Below, piece after piece: positions 47,753-57,041 of a stretch of 64,000 nt of DNA. Each line of letters starts with the position of its first letter. Within the stretch, counting starts at the first letter, position 1. The notes under the pieces were generated by a model. The model did not search any database and was not told where the DNA came from. It was given only the letters and a program-made list of their open reading frames with translations. The stretch lies in NCBI RefSeq assembly GCF_004803715.2, contig NZ_CP039383.2:2170001-2234000 (forward strand), read 5' to 3'. Position numbers and translations under genes: made by a program. The DNA is from Luteimonas yindakuii (GTDB lineage: Bacteria > Pseudomonadota > Gammaproteobacteria > Xanthomonadales > Xanthomonadaceae).

Positions 47753-48274
47753 TCACTTCTTCTTGGGAGCGATCATCATCACCATCTGCCGACCTTCCAG
47801 GCGCGGACGCGATTCGATCACGATGTCCTCGCCGAGGTCGGCCTCGATGCGGGCGGCCATCTGCCGGCCCAGCTCCTGGTGGCTCATCTCACGGCCACGG
47901 AAGCGGATGTTGACCTTGATCTTGTCGCCTTCCTCGATGAAGCCGCGCATCTTCCGCAGCTTGATCTGGTAGTCGCCCTCGTCGGTGACCGGACGGAACT
48001 TCACTTCCTTGATCTCGACCTGCTTCGACTTCTTCTTGGCTTCGTTCGCGCGCTTCTGCAGGTCGAACTTGAACTTGCCGAAATCCATGACCTTGCAGAC
48101 CGGCGGGTCCGCATTCGGCTGGATCTCGACGAGGTCGAGACCTTCTTCTTCGGCCATCTGCAGGGCTTCGTCCCGCGAGAGGACGCCGATCATCTCGCCG
48201 TCGGAGCCGATCACGCGCACGCGCGGGACACGGATCTCCTGGTTCCTGCGATTCTGCTTTTCCGGGGTGCTGAT
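47753..48274 (-). CDS. infC: Translation initiation factor IF-3, AUC start (173 aa)
   Basis: IF-3 binds the 30S subunit, prevents premature 50S joining and rejects non-canonical start codons. The N-domain is [19 protein letters not shown], the linker is [18 protein letters not shown], and the C-domain is [16 protein letters not shown] to [16 protein letters not shown] (quoted in parts). I place the start at an ATC codon (48272-48274), with GGAG eight bases upstream, because no ATG, GTG or TTG precedes the conserved [10 protein letters not shown] block in frame. Non-canonical starts (AUU in E. coli) allow IF-3 to autoregulate. A GTG at residue 19 would cut off the conserved N-terminus. Confidence 0.93.
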   Translation of the reverse strand: MSTPEKQNRRNQEIRVPRVRVIGSDGEMIGVLSRDEALQMAEEEGLDLVEIQPNADPPVCKVMDFGKFKFDLQKRANEAKKKSKQVEIKEVKFRPVTDEGDYQIKLRKMRGFIEEGDKIKVNIRFRGREMSHQELGRQMAARIEADLGEDIVIESRPRLEGRQMVMMIAPKKK

Positions 48275-48336
48275 ATTGCAATCTCCAAAGGATTTGAATG
48301 TCCGGCCCTCGACGGTGGGGCGCTACGGAAGGATCC

Positions 48337-48380
48337 GCACGCCCCGGCGGCTTCCTCAGCCACCGGGCCCGCGGGCGTGC
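48337..48380 (-). promoter_or_regulatory. Long hairpin between thrS and infC
   Basis: On the minus strand GCACGCCC pairs with GGGCGTGC at the base, and GGTGGC with GCCGCC near a TGAGGAA loop. It ends about 60 bases before the infC start. It may be an RNA structure controlling infC, or a processing site. No T-run follows. Confidence 0.45.
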
Positions 48381-48416
48381 CGGACCGTCCGGCGCACCCT
48401 GCGTTCAACCATCATG

Positions 48417-50321
48417 CTACTGCGCGCCGCCGGCGGCGAGACGTGAAGCGAAATCGGCGACCGGCATGCTGCCGAGGTCCTCTCCCGCGAGCGTCCGTAC
48501 CGCGACTGCACCGTGCTCCTTCTCGCGGTCCCCCACCACGAGCAGGTACGGCACGCGCTGCAACGTGTGCTCGCGAATCTTACGGCCGATTTTCTCGTTC
48601 CGCAAATCCGCCTCGACCCGGAAGCCTTGATTGGCAAGGGTTTTCCGCACCTCTGCCACATGGTCCGCCTGGGCATCGGTGATGTTCATCACAACCGCCT
48701 GTACCGGGGCGAGCCAGGCCGGGAACTGGCCGGCGTGGTGCTCGATCAGGATGCCGATGAAACGCTCCATCGAACCGACGATGGCGCGGTGCAGCATGAC
48801 CGGATGGCGACGCTGGCTGTTCTCGTCGACGTATTCGGCACCGAGGCGCTGCGGCATCATGAAATCCACCTGCATCGTGCCCAGCTGCCAGGTGCGGCCG
48901 ATGGCGTCGCGGAGGTGGTACTCGATCTTCGGGCCGTAGAACGCGCCCTCGCCCGGCAGTTCCTGCCACTCCACGCCGGACGCACGCAGCGCGGAACGCA
49001 GGGCCTCTTCCGCCTTGTCCCAGGTCGCGTCGTCGCCGAGGCGCGATTCCGGGCGCAGCGCGATCTTGATCTGGATGTCCTCGAAACCGAAGTCCGCGTA
49101 GACCTTCAGCGCCTGGGCGTGGAAGTCGCGCACCTCGCCCTCCACCTGCGCCTCGGTGCAGAACACGTGGCCATCGTCCTGGGTGAAGCCGCGCACGCGC
49201 AGGATGCCGTGCAGCGCGCCCGACGGCTCGTTGCGGTGGCAGCTGCCGAACTCGCCGTAGCGGATCGGCAGGTCGCGGTAGCTGTGCAGGCCCTGGTTGA
49301 ACACCTGCACATGGCCGGGGCAGTTCATGGGCTTCAGCGCATAGGTCCGCTTCTCGGACTCGGTGAAGAACATGTTTTCCTTGTAGTTGTCCCAGTGGCC
49401 GGACTTCTGCCACAGGCTCACGTCCAGGATCTGCGGACAACGCACTTCGCCGTAGCCGCTGTCGCGATACACGCGGCGCATGTACTGCTCGACCACCTGC
49501 CACAGCGCCCAGCCCCGGGGGTGCCAGAACACCAGGCCCGGCGCTTCTTCCTGCAGATGGAACAGCTGCTGCGCCTTGCCAATGCGGCGGTGGTCGCGCT
49601 TCTCGGCCTCCTCGATGCGCTGCACGTAGGCCTTGAGCTGCTTGTCGTCGGCCCACGCGGTGCCGTAGATGCGCTGCAGCTGCTCGTTGGCGGCATCGCC
49701 GCGCCAGTACGCACCGGAAATGCGCAACAGCTTGAACGCCTTCAGGAACCGCGTGTTCGGCACGTGCGGGCCGCGGCACATGTCGACGTATTCCTGGTGG
49801 TGGTACAGGCCCATCGCGGTGATGTCGCCGGGCATGTCCTCGATCAGCCGCAGCTTGTAGTCCTCGCCACGCGCGCGGAACACCTCGATCACCTCGTCGC
49901 GCGGGGTCATCTTCTTGACCACGTCGTAATCGAGCGCGATGAGCTCGCGCATGCGCTGCTCGATCGCCTCCATGTCCTCCGGCGTGAACGGGCGCTCGTT
50001 CCGGATGTCGTAGTAGAAGCCGTCGTCGATCACCGGACCGATGACCATCTTGGCGTCCGGGTACAGCTGCTTGACCGCGTGCCCGAGCAGGTGCGCGCAG
50101 GAGTGGCGGATGATCTCGACGCCCTCGGGATCCTTCGGCGTGAGGATCTGCAGGGTGGCGTCGTGTTCGATCAGGTCGCTCGCATCCACCTGGCGGCCAT
50201 CGACCTTGCCGGCCACGGTGGCCTTGGCGAGACCCGGGCCGATCGACTGCGCGACCTGCATGACGGTGACGGGTGCGTCGAACTCGCGGTGGCTGCCGTC
50301 GGGGAGCGTGATGGTGATCAT
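48417..50321 (-). CDS. thrS: Threonyl-tRNA synthetase (634 aa)
   Basis: ThrS charges tRNA-Thr. The N-terminal TGS domain is [20 protein letters not shown]. The editing domain (about 65-225) has [17 protein letters not shown] with the HxxxH zinc-like motif. The class II catalytic domain has [41 protein letters not shown] and [19 protein letters not shown] (quoted in parts). The C-terminal anticodon-binding domain ends at [10 protein letters not shown]. The ATG at 50319-50321 is the family start. A leader with terminator precedes it. Confidence 0.98.
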   Translation of the reverse strand: MITITLPDGSHREFDAPVTVMQVAQSIGPGLAKATVAGKVDGRQVDASDLIEHDATLQILTPKDPEGVEIIRHSCAHLLGHAVKQLYPDAKMVIGPVIDDGFYYDIRNERPFTPEDMEAIEQRMRELIALDYDVVKKMTPRDEVIEVFRARGEDYKLRLIEDMPGDITAMGLYHHQEYVDMCRGPHVPNTRFLKAFKLLRISGAYWRGDAANEQLQRIYGTAWADDKQLKAYVQRIEEAEKRDHRRIGKAQQLFHLQEEAPGLVFWHPRGWALWQVVEQYMRRVYRDSGYGEVRCPQILDVSLWQKSGHWDNYKENMFFTESEKRTYALKPMNCPGHVQVFNQGLHSYRDLPIRYGEFGSCHRNEPSGALHGILRVRGFTQDDGHVFCTEAQVEGEVRDFHAQALKVYADFGFEDIQIKIALRPESRLGDDATWDKAEEALRSALRASGVEWQELPGEGAFYGPKIEYHLRDAIGRTWQLGTMQVDFMMPQRLGAEYVDENSQRRHPVMLHRAIVGSMERFIGILIEHHAGQFPAWLAPVQAVVMNITDAQADHVAEVRKTLANQGFRVEADLRNEKIGRKIREHTLQRVPYLLVVGDREKEHGAVAVRTLAGEDLGSMPVADFASRLAAGGAQ

Positions 50322-50397
50322 GGGGATGCCGGATTCGTCATTGATTGGAAGATGGAGGGTGCGAACCGCCTGCATTGCCACGCCAGGCCCCGCGCAC

Positions 50398-50422
50398 AAA
50401 AAAGGCGCCACCAGGGCGCCGA
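50398..50422 (-). terminator. Terminator/attenuator 76 bases before thrS
   Basis: On the minus strand GGCGCC, CTGGT loop, GGCGCC is followed by TTTTTT, a textbook intrinsic terminator. It is not needed by the transporter gene, which has its own hairpin at 50563-50585. Its place in the thrS leader suggests attenuation. Confidence 0.75.
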
Positions 50423-50443
50423 TCGGACCGGACCCCGGGTGCG

Positions 50444-50470
50444 CTAGCGTCGGCAGCGGGTAGTGCTCAT
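50444..50470 (-). CDS. Candidate thrS leader peptide (8 aa, two Thr codons)
   Basis: An ATG-to-TAG frame of nine codons lies 22 bases before the terminator stem in the thrS leader. It reads Met-Ser-Thr-Thr-Arg-Cys-Arg-Arg, with adjacent ACT and ACC codons. A weak GAGCG lies about seven bases upstream of the ATG. It could couple Thr-tRNA charging to the terminator, but two Thr codons are few compared with known thr leaders, so this is speculative. Confidence 0.3.
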   Translation of the reverse strand: MSTTRCRR

Positions 50471-50562
50471 GTCGCACGCTCGGCCGGCGTTGCCGCGGGC
50501 CACCCTCGTGTGATGTGGGGATCGGCCGGGATTCTAGCAGCGTTGCGATTCCCGGACAGCAC

Positions 50563-50585
50563 GACGCCCGCGCGGGGCGGGCGTC
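50563..50585 (-). terminator. Hairpin after the MHS transporter gene
   Basis: GACGCCCGC and GCGGGCGTC form a nine-pair stem 15 bases after the transporter stop. There is no clear T-run. Confidence 0.55.
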
Positions 50586-50600
50586 TGCAGGAGGTCCGGC

Positions 50601-51914
50601 TCAGCTCTTGTAACTGAGCTTGCGGTTGATCGCGAGCGCCGCCGCCGTGGCCACCGCGCCGGACAGCAGGTACGCACCCAGCCATGCAAGCCCGAAGTTC
50701 GCGCACAGCCACAGCGCCACCAGCGGCGCGAACGCAGCACCGATCAGCCATGCGACATCCGAGGTCAGCGCCGCGCCGGTGTAGCGGTAGCGCCGGCCGA
50801 AGTTCGCGGTGACCGCGCCCGCGGCCTGCCCGTACGACAGGCCCAGCAGCACGAAGCCGATCAGCACGAACGCGGCCTGCCCGACCTCGCCACTGGCAAG
50901 GATGGTCGGCGCGAAGCCACTGAACATCGCGATCGCCAGCGCCAGGCCACCGAGGGTGCGTGCCCGGCCGACACGGTCGGCAATGAAGCCGGAGGCGACG
51001 ATCGCACCGGCACACAGGAAGGCGCCGACGATCTGGATGACGAGGAAGCCGGGGATCGACTGCTCCGAGTACAGCAGGATCCACGACAGCGGGAAGATGG
51101 TGACGATGTGGAACAGCGCGTAGCTGCACAGCGCGGCGAACGCACCGATGAACACGTGCCGGCCCTTGGCCTGGAACAGCTCGCGCACCGGCGTGGGCTC
51201 GAGCTCGAGCTCGTCCATCTTGTTGCGGTACTCGTCGGCTACCGCAAGGCGCAGGCGGGCGAACAGCGCGACGACGTTGATCGCCAGCGCGACGAAGAAC
51301 GGATAGCGCCAGCCCCAGGCCAGCAGGTCGTCCATGCTCAGGCTGGCATAGAGGAAGGCGAACACGCCGGCGGCGACGATGAAGCCCAGCGGCGCACCAA
51401 GCTGGCCGAGCATCGCGTACCAGCCGCGACGTTCCTTCGGCGCATTGAGTGCGAGCAGCGACGGCAGGCCATCCCACGAGCCGCCCAGCGCCACGCCCTG
51501 CAGCGTGCGGAAGAACGCCAGCAGCACGATGGCGAGCATGCCCAGGCTGCCGAAGGTGGGCAGGAAGGCGATGCCGGCGGTGGCGGTGCCCAGCAGGAAC
51601 AGCGCGCTGGTGAGCTTCACACCCAGGCCCCAGCGCGACTGGATCTTCATGAAGAGGACGGTGCCGAACGGCCGCGCGATGAAGGCCAGCGCGAATACCG
51701 CGAACGCGGCGAGCGTGCCTTCCAGCCGGTCGAGGAACGGGAAGAAGATCGACGGGAAGATCAGCGCCGAGGCGATGCCGTAGACGAAGAAGTCGAAATA
51801 TTCCGAGGCGCGGCCGATCACCACGCCGACCGCGATCTCGCCCGGGGCGATGTCGTGGCTGGCCTTGGTGCCGTGATCGTGGTCGGAAAGGGTTGCGTCG
51901 GGATGCATGGACAT
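50601..51914 (-). CDS. MFS transporter, metabolite:H+ symporter (MHS) type (437 aa)
   Basis: This is a 12-segment major facilitator of the ProP/ShiA/citrate-symporter subgroup. The first conserved part GRASEYFDFFVYGIASALIF matches the G-x-x-x-E-x-x-D-F motif of MHS transporters. GVALGGSWDGLPSLLALNAP and RRGWYAMLGQLGAPLGF are the loop-4 family signatures. The N-terminal 25 residues are His- and Asp-rich (HPDATLSDHDHG). The substrate cannot be assigned. It is divergent from cyoA across 178 bases. Confidence 0.88.
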   Translation of the reverse strand: MSMHPDATLSDHDHGTKASHDIAPGEIAVGVVIGRASEYFDFFVYGIASALIFPSIFFPFLDRLEGTLAAFAVFALAFIARPFGTVLFMKIQSRWGLGVKLTSALFLLGTATAGIAFLPTFGSLGMLAIVLLAFFRTLQGVALGGSWDGLPSLLALNAPKERRGWYAMLGQLGAPLGFIVAAGVFAFLYASLSMDDLLAWGWRYPFFVALAINVVALFARLRLAVADEYRNKMDELELEPTPVRELFQAKGRHVFIGAFAALCSYALFHIVTIFPLSWILLYSEQSIPGFLVIQIVGAFLCAGAIVASGFIADRVGRARTLGGLALAIAMFSGFAPTILASGEVGQAAFVLIGFVLLGLSYGQAAGAVTANFGRRYRYTGAALTSDVAWLIGAAFAPLVALWLCANFGLAWLGAYLLSGAVATAAALAINRKLSYKS

Positions 51915-52092
51915 CGAACGTTCGACTCGCGGTATGAAGCGGGAAGTGCAGGCGAACCGGGGTGCAGTCCGGCCAGCGTTCGCAAGTTTCGCAGCCTTGG
52001 CCGCGGGACGCGATGGGACAAAACGTCCAATCGCCCGAACCGGGCGCCGGCACTAGAGTTGCCGCCATCGTGTCACCCGGCCGTAGAACCCC

Positions 52093-53154
52093 ATGATCCG
52101 TCCCAGGTCCCTCCTGCGCTGTGTTGCCGCCCTCGGGCTGGCCGCGCTGCTTTCAGGCTGCAATTCCCTCCTGTTGCTCTCCCCTCCCGGCGACGTCGCT
52201 GCCCAGCAGGGCAACCTGATCGTCGTCGCCACGGTGTTGATGCTCATCGTCATCGTGCCGGTGATCATCCTGACCTTCGTGTTCGCGTGGCGCTACCGCG
52301 CCTCCAATCGCAAGGCCAAGTACACGCCGGACTGGGACCACTCCACCCAGCTCGAGCTGGTGATCTGGGGCGTGCCGCTGCTGATCATCATCGCGCTCGG
52401 CGCGATCACCTGGATCAGCACGCACCTGCTGGATCCGTACCGCCCGCTCGAGCGCCTGGATGCCAACCGCGCGGTGCCCGAAGGCGTCGAGCCGCTGGAA
52501 ATCCAGGTGGTGGCGATGGACTGGAAGTGGCTGTTCATCTACCCGGAGTACGGCGTCGCCGTGGTCAACGAGGCCGCCGCACCGGTGGACCGCCCGATCC
52601 GCTTCAGCATCACCGCGTCCTCGGTCATGAACGCGTTCTACGTGCCGGCGCTGGCCGGCATGATCTACGGCATGCCGGGCATGGAAAGCACCCTGCACGC
52701 GGTGATGAACGAACCGGGCGACTACGCCGGGTTCTCGTCGAACTACAGCGGCGCCGGCTTCTCGCACATGCGCTTCCGCTTCCACGGCCTGGCCGATGCC
52801 GATTTCGACGGCTGGATCGCCAAGGCACGCGAGAGCGGCCAGGCGCTGTCGCGCACTGAATACCTTGCCCTGGAAAAGCCCAGCCAGCGCGAACCGGTGC
52901 GCTATTACGCCAACGTCGAGGACGGCATGTTCGACATGATCGTCAACCGCTGCGTCGACATCGACCGCCTGTGCATGGACCAGATGATGGCGCTCGACTC
53001 CGCCGGCGGCATGGGCCTGCGCGGGCTGGATGCGCTGGCGCTCCCGCTCCAGGGCGATGCCCGCAACGGTCCCTACATCTCGGCCGGCGTGTGCACGGTC
53101 GAGACCGTCGCCCCGCTGCTGTCGTCCGTCGTCGGCGGTCTGCAGGCGCCCTGA
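52093..53154 (+). CDS. cyoA: Cytochrome o ubiquinol oxidase subunit II (353 aa)
   Basis: CyoA is the periplasmic-facing subunit of the bo-type quinol oxidase. The signal ends in a lipobox (LAALLSGC) with Cys at residue 23, as in CyoA. Two membrane helices follow (about 42-65 and 87-105). The cupredoxin domain has AMDWKWLFIYPEYGVAVVN and GFSSNYSGAGFSHMRFRFHG but lacks the Cys/His CuA ligands, so it is a quinol, not cytochrome c, oxidase. The C-terminal COX_ARM part is present. It starts the cyoABCD-surf1-regBA run. Confidence 0.96.
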   Translation: MIRPRSLLRCVAALGLAALLSGCNSLLLLSPPGDVAAQQGNLIVVATVLMLIVIVPVIILTFVFAWRYRASNRKAKYTPDWDHSTQLELVIWGVPLLIIIALGAITWISTHLLDPYRPLERLDANRAVPEGVEPLEIQVVAMDWKWLFIYPEYGVAVVNEAAAPVDRPIRFSITASSVMNAFYVPALAGMIYGMPGMESTLHAVMNEPGDYAGFSSNYSGAGFSHMRFRFHGLADADFDGWIAKARESGQALSRTEYLALEKPSQREPVRYYANVEDGMFDMIVNRCVDIDRLCMDQMMALDSAGGMGLRGLDALALPLQGDARNGPYISAGVCTVETVAPLLSSVVGGLQAP

Positions 53155-53193
53155 CGCCTGCCCGCCGCTTCATCGATCTTCCGGAAACTCCTG

Positions 53194-55206
53194 ATGTCCC
53201 CTGAACACGGCTTGCCCAATTCCCCCATCTTCGGTCGCATGACGTGGGAGTCGATTCCCATGCTGCACGACCCCATCGTCATGGCGGCGTTCGTCGGCAC
53301 CGCCGTCGCCGGCATCGCGCTGCTCGCGGTCATCACCAAGTACCGCCTGTGGGGCACCTTGTGGAAGGACTGGTTCTGCACCATCGACCACAAGAAGATC
53401 GGCATCATGTACATGATGCTGGGCCTGGTGATGCTGCTGCGCGGCTTCGCCGATGCCCTGATGATGCGCCTGCAGCAGGCGATGGCCTTCGGTGACAACC
53501 TCGGCTACCTGCCCCCGCACCACTACGACCAGATCTTTACCGCCCACGGCGTGATCATGATCTTCTTCGTGGCGATGCCGATGGTCACCGGCCTGATGAA
53601 CTACCTCGTGCCGCTGCAGATCGGCGCGCGCGATGTGGCCTTCCCGTTCCTCAACAACTTCTCGTTCTGGATGACCACCGCCGGCGCGATGCTGGTGATG
53701 GTGTCGCTGTTCCTGGGCGAGTTCGCCGCCACCGGCTGGCTGGCCTATCCGCCGCTGTCGGGCATCGGCTTCAGTCCCGGCGTTGGCGTGGACTACTACC
53801 TGTGGGCGTTGCAGATCGCGGGCGTAGGCACATTGCTGTCCGGCGTGAACCTGCTGGCGACCATCATCAAGATGCGCGCGCCCGGCATGGACATGATGAA
53901 GATGCCGGTGTTCACCTGGACCTCGCTGTGCACCAACGTGCTCATCGTGGTGTCGTTCCCGGTGCTCACCGCGGTCCTGGGCATGCTCACGCTGGACCGC
54001 TACCTCGGCACCAACTTCTTTACGTCCGACCTTGGCGGCAACGCCATGATGTACGTGAACCTGATCTGGATCTGGGGCCACCCGGAGGTCTACATCCTGA
54101 TCCTGCCGCTGTTCGGCGTGTTCTCCGAGATCGTGTCGACCTACTCCGGCAAGCGCCTGTTCGGCTACTCGTCGATGGTCTACGCGACGGTCTGCATCAC
54201 CGTGCTGTCGTACCTGGTGTGGCTGCACCACTTCTTCACCATGGGGTCGGGTGCGAGCGTCAACTCGTTCTTCGGCATCACCACGATGATCATCTCGATC
54301 CCGACGGGCGCGAAGATCTTCAACTGGTTGTTCACCATGTACCGCGGCCGCATCCGCTTCGAAGTGCCGATGCTGTGGACGATCGGCTTCATGGTGACGT
54401 TCGTGGTCGGCGGCATGACCGGCGTGCTGCTGGCGGTGCCGCCGGCGGACTTCGTGCTGCACAACTCGCTGTTCCTGGTGGCGCACTTCCACAACGTGAT
54501 CATCGGCGGCGTGGTGTTCGGCCTGTTCGCGGCGATGACCCACTGGTTCCCGAAGGCGTTCGGTTTCAAGCTCGACGACTTCTGGGGCAAGCTGTCGTTC
54601 TGGTTCTGGCTGTCGGGCTACTGGGTCGCGTTCACCCCGATCTACATCCTCGGCCTGATGGGCGTGACCCGTCGCCTGAGCCACTTCGAGGATCCGTCGT
54701 ACCAGATCTGGTTCCAGATCGCGCTGGTCGGCGCGGTGCTCATCGCCATCGGCATCGCCGCGTTCCTGATCTGCATCTACGTCAGCTTCCGCAAGCGCGA
54801 TCAGCTGCGCGACGTCACCGGCGATCCGTGGGACGGCCGCACGCTGGAGTGGTCGACCTCGTCGCCGCCGCCGGACTACAACTTCGCGTTCACCCCGGTG
54901 GTGCATGACAACGACGCGTGGACCGACATGAAGGCGCGTGGCTTCAAGCGCCCGACCAGCGGCTTCACCCCGATCCACATGCCGAGGAACACCCCCGCCG
55001 GGGTGGTGCTGTCGCTGCTGGCCACGGCGTGCGGATTCGGCCTGATCTGGCACATGTGGTGGCTGGTGATCGCAAGCTTCGTCGGGCTGGTGGCCTATGC
55101 GGTCTGGCACAGCTTCAACTACGACCGCGACTACTACATTCCCGCCGACGAGGTCGCGGCGACCGAGCTGGCCCGCACCGAACAACTGAAGAACGTCCAT
55201 GTCTGA
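53194..55206 (+). CDS. cyoB: Cytochrome o ubiquinol oxidase subunit I (670 aa)
   Basis: CyoB holds the low-spin heme and the heme-CuB centre. Ligands and channel residues are visible: [12 protein letters not shown] (heme His), [12 protein letters not shown] (CuB His with cross-linked Tyr and proton Glu), [12 protein letters not shown] (two CuB His), [10 protein letters not shown] (heme His pair), [12 protein letters not shown] (D-channel) and PTGAKIFNW (K-channel). The quinol-site residues [10 protein letters not shown] and [11 protein letters not shown] match those of E. coli CyoB. About 15 membrane helices fit the length. It lies 39 bases after cyoA and overlaps cyoC. Confidence 0.98.
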   Translation: MSPEHGLPNSPIFGRMTWESIPMLHDPIVMAAFVGTAVAGIALLAVITKYRLWGTLWKDWFCTIDHKKIGIMYMMLGLVMLLRGFADALMMRLQQAMAFGDNLGYLPPHHYDQIFTAHGVIMIFFVAMPMVTGLMNYLVPLQIGARDVAFPFLNNFSFWMTTAGAMLVMVSLFLGEFAATGWLAYPPLSGIGFSPGVGVDYYLWALQIAGVGTLLSGVNLLATIIKMRAPGMDMMKMPVFTWTSLCTNVLIVVSFPVLTAVLGMLTLDRYLGTNFFTSDLGGNAMMYVNLIWIWGHPEVYILILPLFGVFSEIVSTYSGKRLFGYSSMVYATVCITVLSYLVWLHHFFTMGSGASVNSFFGITTMIISIPTGAKIFNWLFTMYRGRIRFEVPMLWTIGFMVTFVVGGMTGVLLAVPPADFVLHNSLFLVAHFHNVIIGGVVFGLFAAMTHWFPKAFGFKLDDFWGKLSFWFWLSGYWVAFTPIYILGLMGVTRRLSHFEDPSYQIWFQIALVGAVLIAIGIAAFLICIYVSFRKRDQLRDVTGDPWDGRTLEWSTSSPPPDYNFAFTPVVHDNDAWTDMKARGFKRPTSGFTPIHMPRNTPAGVVLSLLATACGFGLIWHMWWLVIASFVGLVAYAVWHSFNYDRDYYIPADEVAATELARTEQLKNVHV

Positions 55207-55828
55207 ATCCATCGCCCTGACCCGTGAGGACGGCTCGCCGGTCTTCCTCGACACCGGCAACAAGCACCACCCCGAGAACGGGACGCTGCTGGGTTTCTGG
55301 ATCTACCTGCTCAGCGACCTGATGATCTTCGGCGCGCTGTTCGCCACCTACGGCGTGCTCGGCCGCTCCTACGCGGCCGGCCCGTCCGGTGCCGACCTGT
55401 TCGACCTCAAGCTGATCGCCATCAACACCGCGCTGCTGCTGGTGTCGTCGATCACCTACGGCTTCGCGATGATCTCGATGCAGCGCCGGCACGTGAAGGG
55501 CGTGATCGGCTGGCTGGCCGCCACCGGCCTGCTCGGCGTCGGCTTCCTCGCCATCGAGCTGTACGAGTTCTGGCACCTGATCTCGCTCGGCGCCGGCCCG
55601 CAACGCAGCGCGTTCCTGTCGTCGTTCTTCGCGCTCGTCGGCACCCACGGCCTGCACGTGCTGTTCGGCGTGATCTGGCTGGTGACGCTGTGCGTGCAGG
55701 TGAACAAGCACGGCCTGACCCGGGCCAATACCCGCCGCGTCGCCTGCCTGTCGTTGTTCTGGCATTTCCTCGACGTCGTCTGGATCGGCGTCTTCACCTT
55801 CGTCTACCTGATGGGAGTCCTGCCATGA
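55199..55828 (+). CDS. cyoC: Cytochrome o ubiquinol oxidase subunit III (209 aa)
   Basis: CyoC is a five-helix subunit of the bo oxidase. [21 protein letters not shown] is the typical first helix and ends in the GALFATY motif. EGxE-type [20 protein letters not shown] closes the protein, as in the COX3 family. Length (209) is close to E. coli (204). It overlaps cyoB by eight bases and cyoD as ATGA. Confidence 0.97.
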   Translation: MSESIALTREDGSPVFLDTGNKHHPENGTLLGFWIYLLSDLMIFGALFATYGVLGRSYAAGPSGADLFDLKLIAINTALLLVSSITYGFAMISMQRRHVKGVIGWLAATGLLGVGFLAIELYEFWHLISLGAGPQRSAFLSSFFALVGTHGLHVLFGVIWLVTLCVQVNKHGLTRANTRRVACLSLFWHFLDVVWIGVFTFVYLMGVLP

Positions 55829-56241
55829 GTGGCAAGAGCGGACACGCTGGAAGCGACCACGGCACCCTGGACCCGCCCGAGAACCACCTCGAGGACGGCA
55901 TCCCCCACGTCACCGCCAGGGAGTACCTCACCGGCTTCGTGCTGGCGGTGATCCTCACCGCGATCCCGTTCTGGCTGGTGATGGGCGACGTGCTGCAGAA
56001 CACCGCCGTCACCACCCTGGTGCTGCTGGGCTTCGCCGCGGTGCAGGTGGTGGTGCACATGATCTACTTCCTGCACATGAACCCGAAGTCCGAGGGCGGC
56101 TGGAACCTGCTGGCACTGATCTTCACCCTGGTGCTGCTGGTGATCGTGCTCGCGGGTTCGTTGTGGGTGATGCACCACCTCAACACCAACATGATGCCGG
56201 GGCCGCACGACATGGAAGAGATGCTGCGGAACCTGCAATGA
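55825..56241 (+). CDS. cyoD: Cytochrome o ubiquinol oxidase subunit IV (138 aa)
   Basis: CyoD is a three-helix assembly subunit of the bo oxidase. Helices are near residues 36-56 (YLTGFVLAVILTAIPFWLVM), 63-86 and 97-120. HMIYFLHMNPKSEGGWNL is the conserved family motif between helices 2 and 3. It has a longer, His/Asp-rich N-terminus (GHAGSDHGTLDPPEN) than E. coli CyoD (109 aa). Starts and stops overlap on both sides (ATGA). Confidence 0.95.
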   Translation: MSGKSGHAGSDHGTLDPPENHLEDGIPHVTAREYLTGFVLAVILTAIPFWLVMGDVLQNTAVTTLVLLGFAAVQVVVHMIYFLHMNPKSEGGWNLLALIFTLVLLVIVLAGSLWVMHHLNTNMMPGPHDMEEMLRNLQ

Positions 56242-57041
56242 CCCCGCACCCGGCCGCCCCTGCCGCATCCGCGCGGCCGCGGCGGCCGGTGCTGCGCATC
56301 GTCTTCGCCGCCGCCCTCGTGGCGGCGTTCTGCTGTTTCATGGCGCTGGGCATCTGGCAGACGCAACGCATCGGCTGGAAGGATGCATTGATCGCCCGCG
56401 TCGAAGCGCGGCTGCATGCAGAGCCTGTGGACCCGCCCGCGCCTGCGCGCTGGAGTTCGATTACTGCCGAGGACGACGAATACCGCCGCGTGCGCCTGCG
56501 CGGCGAGTGGCTCGACGTCGCGCCCGCACGCACGCAGGCGGTGACCGAACTCGGTGCCGGCTGGTGGCTGCTGTCGCCCCTGCAGACAGGCTCCGGCGAG
56601 ATCGTGCTGGTCAACCGCGGCTTCGTCCCCAGTGGTGCCGAACCGGTCGCGCTGCCGTCGGGACCCGCCGAAGTCGTGGGACTGCTTCGACTGCCGGAAG
56701 TAGGCGGCGGCTTCCTCCGCAACAACGATCCGGCCGCGGACCGCTGGCATTCGCGCGATGTCGGTGCGATCGCCGCCTCGCGCGGCCTGCCCGCCGGGCG
56801 CGTCGCCCCGTACTTCATCGATGCCGCGCACGATCCGGCGCGCGCCGGATGGCCGCGTGGCGGCCTCACCGTGGTGAAGTTCCGCGACCACCACCTGCAG
56901 TACGCACTGACCTGGTTCGGCATGGCGCTACTGACCCTCGTCGCGGGCGCCTGCCTGATCGTGCTGGAGCGCCGTTTCCGGCACCATCGCGGGCTGTCGT
57001 CCGAGGAGGCCTCCAATGACCAACCGCGTGTGGAACGGTGA
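56238..57041 (+). CDS. SURF1-family oxidase assembly protein (267 aa)
   Basis: SURF1 proteins help place heme in the catalytic subunit of terminal oxidases. Two membrane helices flank a periplasmic domain: residues 19-40 (VLRIVFAAALVAAFCCFMAL) and 233-252 (YALTWFGMALLTLVAGACLI). The family motifs GIWQTQRIGWKDAL, ILVNRGF-like IVLVNRGFVP and HLQYALTWFGMA are present. Here SURF1 takes the place where E. coli has cyoE (heme O synthase), so heme type is uncertain. It overlaps cyoD (ATGA) and regB by 26 bases. Confidence 0.92.
   Translation: MTPHPAAPAASARPRRPVLRIVFAAALVAAFCCFMALGIWQTQRIGWKDALIARVEARLHAEPVDPPAPARWSSITAEDDEYRRVRLRGEWLDVAPARTQAVTELGAGWWLLSPLQTGSGEIVLVNRGFVPSGAEPVALPSGPAEVVGLLRLPEVGGGFLRNNDPAADRWHSRDVGAIAASRGLPAGRVAPYFIDAAHDPARAGWPRGGLTVVKFRDHHLQYALTWFGMALLTLVAGACLIVLERRFRHHRGLSSEEASNDQPRVER

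Noticed and set aside
52016..52028. GGAC-AAAAC-GTCC dyad between the MHS transporter and cyoA as a RegA site
   Set aside because: The RegA consensus is loose and the dyad is short; I cannot tell it from chance.
51108..52859. 583-codon plus-strand frame over the MHS transporter and cyoA
   Set aside because: It overlaps two well-supported genes in other frames and strands and shows no family motif.
53170..55263. 697-codon open frame antisense to cyoB
   Set aside because: It is a mirror of GC-rich codon use in cyoB; the translation is His/Arg/Gln-rich without any domain, and cyoB is certain.
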